Shown: piece by piece, positions 1-3,981 of the stretch
Numbering within the stretch: the stretch's first letter is position 1
Layout of the letters: every line of letters starts with the position of its first letter
Assembly: GCA_002506645.1 (NCBI GenBank)
Contig: DAXY01000095.1
Span: forward strand, 1-5,517
Source: Vulcanisaeta distributa
Lineage (GTDB): Archaea; Thermoproteota; Thermoprotei; Thermoproteales; Thermocladiaceae
Length of the DNA: 5,517 nt
Direction of reading: 5' to 3'
Program-made: the position numbers and the translations under genes
The notes under the pieces: model-generated
The model's database searches: none
Seen by the model: only the letters and a program-made list of their open reading frames with translations
Told to the model about the DNA's origin: nothing

Positions 1-897
1 ACTTTGCGGCGTTGATAGGCTTGGTTTTTTCCTATTTCTAGATAATGGCTTTAGGATTCTCCTTGGGTTCTCATCCACGATCTTCCTCATAGCTTCCCTC
101 GGTATTGGTATGTTTAGGAACTCCCTCAGGTTCGCCTTTAAATCATAAACCCCAGGGCCTGGGTAGTCACTACCGTAAATGGCCTTATCGCTTATCTCAA
201 TTAGTCTTGGTAAGTACTCCAGGACCCTCCTCGGTGGTATGCTCGATAGGTCGGCAATTATGTTCGGCCTTATCCTAATTAATTGAAACGCGGTGGGTAC
301 CCAATTCGGCCTACCCACGTGGGACATTATGATTGTTAGCCTTGGGAAGTCCACGGCAACGTCGTCGACGAATATCGGGTCGCCATACTTATTCCTAGCC
401 CTTGAGAAGGCGCTGGTGCCCGTGTGTATGTATACCGGCAGCCCATGGTCCTCGGCAAATTGGTAAACAAGCTCGAGCTGCCTCAACCCACCCTCCTCCG
501 GCCTATAAGCATTGGGTTTAACCCACATGTGCGGTGGGTGTATCTTAATCGCGCTTATGCCCGCCTCATACTGCCTCTCGAGCCATTGCTTGACCTCATC
601 AATCGTTAACTCGTTGACCTCCACACCACCAATTACCGCGAACCTATCCGCGTAATCCATGACGGCATTCACAACCCTTATTGCATAGTCCTCCCTCGCA
701 ATTCCCAATTTCCTGGATGGGTAGGCCATCACGCCGACGTAGTCTATATCCGCATCATCCAGCACCTTGACGACATCCCCAACGCCCAATGTAAGTACCT
801 CACGCGGCGCGCCCCACTCCCTCAAGGCGAAGTTCAGCAACTCCTCGGTTATTGTTTCCCTAAAGACCATGTGGGTATGAGCATCGACGTAGCCCAT
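1..897 (-). CDS. Amidohydrolase_2 family metal-dependent hydrolase (3' end outside window)
   Basis: The frame is open from an ATG at 897 to the window edge (299 codons, no stop). It looks like a TIM-barrel metal-dependent hydrolase of the amidohydrolase_2 / COG2159 type, a family that includes ACMSD-like decarboxylases and uncharacterised hydrolases. Visible metal and active-site signatures are HTH at residues 7-9 on the first strand, KIH at 118-120, YIHT with His158, SHVGRP with His193, and GSDYP with Asp244. The family core appears complete at the ENPRRIL motif (277-283). It is followed by a basic, Ser/Pro-rich tail still open at base 1, so the real end is probably just outside. The ATG is supported by a TATA-like element 26 nt upstream, which implies a leaderless mRNA. 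It is divergent from the class II aldolase across 87 bp, so the two may share control. The substrate cannot be deduced; hydrolase versus decarboxylase is undecided. Confidence 0.85.
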   Translation of the reverse strand, partial: MGYVDAHTHMVFRETITEELLNFALREWGAPREVLTLGVGDVVKVLDDADIDYVGVMAYPSRKLGIAREDYAIRVVNAVMDYADRFAVIGGVEVNELTIDEVKQWLERQYEAGISAIKIHPPHMWVKPNAYRPEEGGLRQLELVYQFAEDHGLPVYIHTGTSAFSRARNKYGDPIFVDDVAVDFPRLTIIMSHVGRPNWVPTAFQLIRIRPNIIADLSSIPPRRVLEYLPRLIEISDKAIYGSDYPGPGVYDLKANLREFLNIPIPREAMRKIVDENPRRILKPLSRNRKKPSLSTPQS

Positions 898-911
898 CGA
901 TTTACTGAGCT

Positions 912-921
912 ATGCATGCAT
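912..921. promoter_or_regulatory. Perfect 10-nt palindrome ATGCATGCAT in divergent intergenic region
   Basis: ATGCATGCAT is its own reverse complement. It lies between the divergent amidohydrolase and aldolase genes. It overlaps the downstream edge of the amidohydrolase TATA box and sits at about -15 to -24 relative to that gene's ATG, a typical archaeal repressor position. An operator role is inference; the repeat is short and low in complexity. Confidence 0.3.
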
Positions 922-928
922 TTTATGC
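919..928 (-). promoter_or_regulatory. TATA box of amidohydrolase gene
   Basis: On the minus strand this reads GCATAAAATG. Its centre is about 26 nt upstream of the ATG at 897, the archaeal TATA-to-initiation distance, so transcription should begin at or next to the start codon. No Shine-Dalgarno-like sequence precedes the ATG, in line with a leaderless transcript. Confidence 0.55.
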
Positions 929-952
929 GTTTTTCCATATCGTGTAGGTATG

Positions 953-960
953 CTTTATAT
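953..960 (+). promoter_or_regulatory. TATA box of class II aldolase gene
   Basis: CTTTATAT is centred about 28 nt before the ATG at 985. This places the transcription start at or within a few bases of the start codon. No ribosome-binding site is visible just upstream of that ATG, so the message is probably leaderless. Confidence 0.55.
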
Positions 961-984
961 CCTGGGCATTAATGGTTATGCCGT

Positions 985-1560
985 ATGAATGAGGCATCAC
1001 TTAGGAGGTTAATTGTTGAGGTCTTTAGGTTGGCATACGCGAGGAGGCTCACGGACCTACTCGGCGGCAACGCAAGCGCCAGGTTAGGTAATGACGAGGT
1101 CCTGATCACGCCAACCTCCATGCCCAAGGTACTCATTAGGCCGCAGAGTATTGTTAAGATTAGGCTCGATGGAACCGTGGTGTCCGGAGGCAGTCCCAGC
1201 AGTGAGTGGAGGATGCACGTGGGGATTTATAGGGCTAGGGATGACATTAAGTTCGTACTGCATACCCACCCACCAAACATACTTGCCCTGACGAAGGCCG
1301 GTCTTAGGATAGACCTATCACTAAGTGAGGCGATTTCATACATAGGCGAGGTTGCCGAGGTACCCTACCTAAAGCCCGGTAGTGTGGAACTAGCCGATGC
1401 CGTTGCGAGGGCCATCTCGAGGAGGGACGTAACTGCGGTGATCCTTAGAAACCATGGCTTAGTCACGGTCGGCTCAACACCGTATGAGGCGCTCAATAGG
1501 GCCGAGGTGCTTGAGGACCTCGCCTACATAACATTGCTATCGAGTTGCCTCGGTAAGTGA
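985..1560 (+). CDS. Class II aldolase/adducin family protein (FucA/AraD-like, 191 aa)
   Basis: A zinc-dependent class II aldolase-fold protein. All four metal/catalytic positions known from E. coli L-fuculose-1-phosphate aldolase are present: Glu74 in PSSEWRMH, His93 and His95 in HTHPP, and His157 in NHGL. The phosphate-binding GGNASAR (27-33) and ITPTSMP (41-47) loops are also present. Family members cleave or epimerise sugar phosphates or dehydrate related substrates. At 191 residues it lacks the C-terminal tail of FucA (215 aa) and shows no tyrosine at the position aligning with FucA Tyr113, so fuculose phosphate should not be assumed as substrate. It is closer in size to the short archaeal aldolase MJ1418, linked to lactaldehyde formation. 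Alternatives are an AraD-like epimerase or an MtnB-like dehydratase. The ATG at 985 is fixed by the upstream TATA box; nearby ATGs at 972 and 978 are out of frame. It converges on rbkR with a 7-bp gap. Confidence 0.85.
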   Translation: MNEASLRRLIVEVFRLAYARRLTDLLGGNASARLGNDEVLITPTSMPKVLIRPQSIVKIRLDGTVVSGGSPSSEWRMHVGIYRARDDIKFVLHTHPPNILALTKAGLRIDLSLSEAISYIGEVAEVPYLKPGSVELADAVARAISRRDVTAVILRNHGLVTVGSTPYEALNRAEVLEDLAYITLLSSCLGK

Positions 1561-1580
1561 CCCGGCATTACAGGGTCACT
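1556..1580. terminator. Hairpin spanning both convergent stop codons
   Basis: AGTGACCC (1556-1563) and GGGTCACT (1573-1580) form a perfect 8-bp inverted repeat around a 9-nt loop. The aldolase TGA (1558-1560) lies in the left arm and the riboflavin kinase TAA (1568-1570, minus strand) in the loop. Either transcript could fold it. No clear U-run follows on either strand, so a classical archaeal U-tract terminator is not shown; a 3'-end-stabilising or bidirectional pausing role is inference. Confidence 0.45.
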
Positions 1581-2272
1581 AATATCTCGACTTCATCACC
1601 ATCCTTAAGGCCGAGGAGGTCCCTCAACCTGTACGGTGAGATTATCTCTATCGTGTCGGGCCCGTGGTGCGTCCTCTCAATTATCAATACCGCGCCTGGC
1701 AACCCCCTTATTGTTGCCCTGAAGCACTTGACGCCGCCGTAGGTCCTGACGCCATTGTCGAACCCCTCAATGTATATGCCAGGTAATGCATCGAGGTAGA
1801 GCCTGTACTTGATGTATTCGGGTCTTAACTTAACATTAAGCGTCCCTGGGTATGGCTTGAACCCGAGCTTCTCGATGAACTGCTTAACATAGCCATCGAG
1901 GCTCATGTAGAAGCTGCCCTCGCCGAGCCCTGAAACTACATGCCCAACAAGCCTAATGACCAACCTCTCATCGAGGTAATGCCTAATTGTGTCTATCACG
2001 AATTGAAGGGCTTCGGAAGCTCTCTGCGTGAATTTCACCATTAATTGGCCGCTGACCGTGGATTTAACGATCAATCCCTCATCAGCCAACCTATTAATTA
2101 TTTTGAAGACGTTCTGCGGCGTTGTGCCGATGTCATTGGCGAGCCTTGTCAGGTTTATCGTTACGTAATCCCTATCATTAACGCCATACTTAACGAGGAG
2201 TATTAGATATGGCGTCCTGCGAAGGAGTTTATAATCAATCCCTAGTGAAACACGGCCAACGGAACTTCCCAT
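1568..2272 (-). CDS. rbkR: HTH-fused CTP-dependent riboflavin kinase / regulator (RbkR type)
   Basis: This 234-aa protein joins an N-terminal winged HTH (about 20-85; helices around INLTRLANDIG and TPQNVFKIINRLADEG) to a DUF120 riboflavin kinase domain (about 103-234). Archaeal enzymes of this domain use CTP rather than ATP to phosphorylate riboflavin to FMN. Kinase signatures are GLGEGSFYMSLDGY (115-128), LGFKPYPGTLN (136-146), IEGF (168-171), RTYGGVKCF (176-184), ERTHHG (199-204) and IISPYRLRDLLGLKDGDEV (210-228). The fusion is the architecture of RbkR, described in archaea as both kinase and transcriptional regulator of riboflavin genes. Single-domain enzymes such as MJ0056 lack the HTH. 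The ATG at 2272 is preceded by an in-frame TAA four codons upstream, limiting any extension. A TATA box about 28 nt upstream suggests a leaderless mRNA. No other riboflavin gene is in view, so its regulatory targets must lie elsewhere or be itself. Confidence 0.92.
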   Translation of the reverse strand: MGSSVGRVSLGIDYKLLRRTPYLILLVKYGVNDRDYVTINLTRLANDIGTTPQNVFKIINRLADEGLIVKSTVSGQLMVKFTQRASEALQFVIDTIRHYLDERLVIRLVGHVVSGLGEGSFYMSLDGYVKQFIEKLGFKPYPGTLNVKLRPEYIKYRLYLDALPGIYIEGFDNGVRTYGGVKCFRATIRGLPGAVLIIERTHHGPDTIEIISPYRLRDLLGLKDGDEVEILVTL

Positions 2273-2288
2273 ACACTCGTATTAGCGT

Positions 2289-2311
2289 AAAGCGCCATTT
2301 ATTAACGCTTT
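2289..2311 (-). promoter_or_regulatory. rbkR promoter: TATA element framed by AAAGCG/CGCTTT inverted repeat
   Basis: The AT-rich core at 2296-2304 (minus strand TTAATAAATGG) is centred about 28 nt upstream of the rbkR ATG and is the best TATA candidate. It is bracketed by a perfect 6-bp inverted repeat, AAAGCG at 2289-2294 and CGCTTT at 2306-2311, separated by 11 bp. A dimeric regulator bound there would exclude TBP. RbkR carries its own HTH domain, so autoregulation is an attractive inference, but nothing in the sequence identifies the binding protein. Confidence 0.45.
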
Positions 2312-2360
2312 CCTCAACCTGTGGGTTAATCATTACGAGATAATGCCCATGGTGGTTCCA

Positions 2361-2416
2361 AAGTCAGTGTGAGACAGTTTCGTCACTTTTTACGTTTCTG
2401 CCCGCCTCATCACCCA
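2361..2416 (-). ncRNA. C/D box sRNA (2'-O-methylation guide), predicted 23S rRNA target
   Basis: Read on the minus strand, the order is box C GUGAUGA (2413-2407, perfect), 20 nt, box C' GUGACGA (2386-2380, one base from consensus), a 12-nt guide (2379-2368) and box D CUGA (2367-2364, perfect). The guide AACUGUCUCAC is an uninterrupted 11-nt complement of GUGAGACAGUU, the conserved 23S rRNA stretch at E. coli 2595-2605 in the peptidyl-transferase region. Counting five nucleotides upstream of box D gives the residue equivalent to A2598 as methylation target. The first guide would be GGCGGGCAGAAA (2406-2395) before a degenerate D' (CGUA, 2394-2391) and a 4-nt spacer; its target is not identified. 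Such sRNAs work with L7Ae, Nop5 and fibrillarin. No terminal stem is obvious. It lies in the gap between the winged-helix gene and rbkR, with a TATA-like element about 25 nt upstream. The exact ends are approximate. Confidence 0.75.
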
Positions 2417-2435
2417 AAGCCCAATCCCTATGAGG

Positions 2436-2443
2436 ATTAAAAA
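2436..2443 (-). promoter_or_regulatory. TATA-like element for the C/D box sRNA
   Basis: The minus strand reads TTTTTAAT, just beyond the winged-helix stop codon (TAG at 2448-2446). Its centre is about 25 nt upstream of 2415, so initiation would fall two or three bases before box C, as expected for an independently transcribed sRNA. The same T-run could instead, or also, act as the U-rich terminator of the winged-helix mRNA. Confidence 0.4.
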
Positions 2444-2445
2444 GC

Positions 2446-2739
2446 CTAAGTCTCCTCGGTTGATTCCTCACTCTCCATGACCTCCTCCTTAACCTCCTGC
2501 TCAAGTGACTTGAGGGCTTCCTGGGCATTATCCGCGGCCTTCCAGTAGGCCACCTTACCACGTTTAATCTCCCTAATCAACCCATCCCTCTGGAGGAGCT
2601 TGAGTGCGTAGAAGACTTGGCTGTGGCTTAGGTTTGTCTTCTTAACAATTTCATTAGTCGGTAATTCACCTTCCTTGATCAATAATTCTAGTATCTCCTT
2701 CTTCCTCTCCACAATTCGAACCGTCTGCTTGCGAGGCAT
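2446..2739 (-). CDS. Small winged-helix DNA-binding protein (97 aa)
   Basis: A basic N-terminus (PRKQ, RKK) leads into a winged helix-turn-helix of the MarR/ArsR-like type. Helix 1 is about 9-23 (ERKKEILELLIKEG), helix 2 about 27-35 (PTNEIVKKT), the recognition helix about 38-52 (SHSQVFYALKLLQRD) and the wing about 54-67 (LIREIKRGKVAYWK). The last 18 residues form an acidic tail with nine glutamates, probably disordered or a protein-contact segment. There are no cysteines, and no metal-sensor motif is seen. Ligand, targets and physiological role are unknown; autoregulation is possible but not shown. It lies 54 bp downstream of HMG-CoA synthase in the same direction, with its own TATA candidate, so co-transcription is possible but not required. 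The ATG at 2739 is supported by the TATA spacing of about 27 nt. Confidence 0.82.
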   Translation of the reverse strand: MPRKQTVRIVERKKEILELLIKEGELPTNEIVKKTNLSHSQVFYALKLLQRDGLIREIKRGKVAYWKAADNAQEALKSLEQEVKEEVMESEESTEET

Positions 2740-2760
2740 TACGCTGCTTTTTAACTATTT

Positions 2761-2770
2761 ATTTTTAAAG
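2761..2770 (-). promoter_or_regulatory. TATA box of winged-helix gene
   Basis: The minus strand reads CTTTAAAAAT, centred about 27 nt before the ATG at 2739, implying a leaderless transcript. Two tandem ACCGA(C/T) units on the plus strand (2779-2784 and 2787-2792) lie upstream, around and beyond the expected BRE; they could bind a regulator, but two short copies are weak evidence. Confidence 0.5.
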
Positions 2771-2793
2771 ATTAAGATACCGACAAACCGATA

Positions 2794-3843
2794 TTATTGA
2801 ATCACCCTTATTAAGTTCCTAAACCTCAGGTAGAGTGCGTAGTCTATGTAGGTCTTGTTCTCGAGGTATTGACTAACCGTCCTAGCCCTACCCACCTTCT
2901 CCGGCAGTAAATCCGTGGTGACTAGGCTGAAGGCATTGGAACCAGCACCACTACCGAAGGAGACCATTAGTATCCTAGAACCTGGCTTGGCATTCTCAAG
3001 TATGTTGGCAAGCCCTATCAACACGGCGCCGTTGTATGTATTACCGATCCTATCAACCACGATACCCAGCCTAACCTTCTCGAGGGGTATACCGAGCATT
3101 TGGGCAACCCTCACTGGGAACCTGGCGTTTGGCTGATGGAATACGGCATAGTCGAAGTCGCTCGGCCTCAGCCCTGTGGCCTCCATGAGGGCCTTGGCCG
3201 CATTAACGATATGCCTAAAGTAGGCTGGTTCGCCTGTGAATGATTCGCCGTGCACGGCATACGGCATACCATCCCTACGCCAGAAGTCTGGTGTGTCGGA
3301 GTTATATGCGTAGATGTGTTCTATTTCGGCCGCAATGCCGTCGGACCCAATTATGTAGGCTGCGGCGCCGCCGGACACCGTATAATCCAGGTGATCCCCA
3401 GGCTCTCCATGGCTATGGTCAACGCCGACGGCGAGACCGTACTTAACGAGGCCGCTCTTAACGAGGCCCGTCGCATTAACTATGGCGTCTGAACCCGCCT
3501 TACACGCGAATTCCATATCCACAGCGAAGGACTGCTTCTTCATCCCAAGGGCTTCGATGAGTATTGATGCGATGGGCTTTACGGCGTATGGTTTTGACTC
3601 AGTGCCTACGAATACGGAGCCCAATTCCCTAGGGTCAATACCGGCCCTCCTCAGCGCATTCCTAGAGGCCTCCACGGCCATTGTTACGGCATCCTCATCA
3701 GGGCCACCCACACTCCTCTCCTCAACCCAGTAGAGGTCCTTAATCCTAAGTGGGTCATCACCCCAAACCCTGGCTATTTCCTTAGTACTTATTCTAAACC
3801 TGGGTATGTAAACGCCCCAACCGACAATGCCTACCTTATTCAC
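2794..3843 (-). CDS. mvaS: Hydroxymethylglutaryl-CoA synthase, archaeal type (349 aa)
   Basis: Condenses acetyl-CoA with acetoacetyl-CoA to HMG-CoA, the committed entry to the mevalonate pathway that supplies archaeal isoprenoid lipids; cytosolic. The thiolase-fold signatures are intact: N-terminal [15 protein letters not shown] (4-18), the general base Glu82 in VGTESKP, nucleophile Cys114 in [18 protein letters not shown] (140-150), [10 protein letters not shown] (157-166), His236 in FHQPN (235-239), and IGNTYNGA followed by [12 protein letters not shown] near the C-terminus. At 349 aa it has the length of archaeal enzymes, shorter than eukaryotic ones. The start is GTG at 3843; an in-frame stop lies a short way upstream with no ATG between, and the TATA box is about 25 nt before the GTG, suggesting a leaderless GTG-start mRNA. 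In many archaea the acetoacetyl-CoA thiolase and a DUF35 zinc-ribbon/OB scaffold follow directly. Here a winged-helix gene does instead. Confidence 0.95.
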   Translation of the reverse strand: MNKVGIVGWGVYIPRFRISTKEIARVWGDDPLRIKDLYWVEERSVGGPDEDAVTMAVEASRNALRRAGIDPRELGSVFVGTESKPYAVKPIASILIEALGMKKQSFAVDMEFACKAGSDAIVNATGLVKSGLVKYGLAVGVDHSHGEPGDHLDYTVSGGAAAYIIGSDGIAAEIEHIYAYNSDTPDFWRRDGMPYAVHGESFTGEPAYFRHIVNAAKALMEATGLRPSDFDYAVFHQPNARFPVRVAQMLGIPLEKVRLGIVVDRIGNTYNGAVLIGLANILENAKPGSRILMVSFGSGAGSNAFSLVTTDLLPEKVGRARTVSQYLENKTYIDYALYLRFRNLIRVIQ

Positions 3844-3864
3844 AGGCTGCGTTATTTTATGCCC

Positions 3865-3871
3865 TATTTAA
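3865..3871 (-). promoter_or_regulatory. TATA box of HMG-CoA synthase gene
   Basis: The minus strand reads TTAAATA within AGTTAAATAGG, centred about 25 nt upstream of the GTG at 3843. A second AT-rich stretch (3852-3860) is too close to the start to be the TATA box of this GTG. The spacing supports GTG at 3843 as the initiation codon. Confidence 0.55.
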
Positions 3872-3939
3872 CTTTTAGCGTTGTTGAATTCGACAGTAAA
3901 CGCACGGTCTTTACTCATTGGGGTGGAATGCGAAGATAA

Positions 3940-3948
3940 TTATATAAG
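3940..3948 (+). promoter_or_regulatory. TATA box of cdc48 gene
   Basis: TTATATAAG is the strongest TATA match in the window, preceded by a purine-rich GCGAAGA that could serve as BRE. It is centred about 38 nt before the ATG at 3982, so initiation near 3970 would leave a leader of roughly a dozen nucleotides, unlike the other genes here. Confidence 0.65.
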
Positions 3949-3968
3949 CTAACCCCCTGAACTAAGCA

Positions 3969-3974
3969 GTGAGG
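3969..3974 (+). promoter_or_regulatory. Shine-Dalgarno-like site of cdc48
   Basis: GTGAGG lies 7 nt before the ATG at 3982. It is the only plausible ribosome-binding site in front of a gene start in this window. It supports this ATG and fits the longer TATA-to-start distance, though it may sit at the extreme 5' end of the mRNA. Confidence 0.45.
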
Positions 3975-3981
3975 ATTAATC

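Noticed and set aside
424..609. Plus-strand 61-codon open frame opposite the amidohydrolase
   Set aside because: The minus strand carries all amidohydrolase metal-binding motifs continuously through this stretch, so the plus frame is incidental.
2364..2561. Open frame of 65 codons on the minus strand overlapping the winged-helix gene and the sRNA
   Set aside because: It is rich in Arg/Pro/Trp with no recognisable motif, runs out of frame through the 3' half of a clear HTH gene, and its end coincides with the C/D box RNA.
2779..2792. Tandem ACCGAC/ACCGAT upstream of the winged-helix promoter
   Set aside because: Only two short copies, partly bounded by the HMG-CoA synthase stop codon; mentioned with the promoter but not called a separate site.
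2915..3733. Several plus-strand open frames opposite HMG-CoA synthase
   Set aside because: They are antisense shadows of a fully intact, highly conserved gene and encode no recognisable protein.
3920..3956. GGGGT (3920-3924) and ACCCC (3952-3956) flanking the cdc48 TATA box
   Set aside because: A 5-bp match at 27-bp separation is expected by chance; too weak to call an operator.
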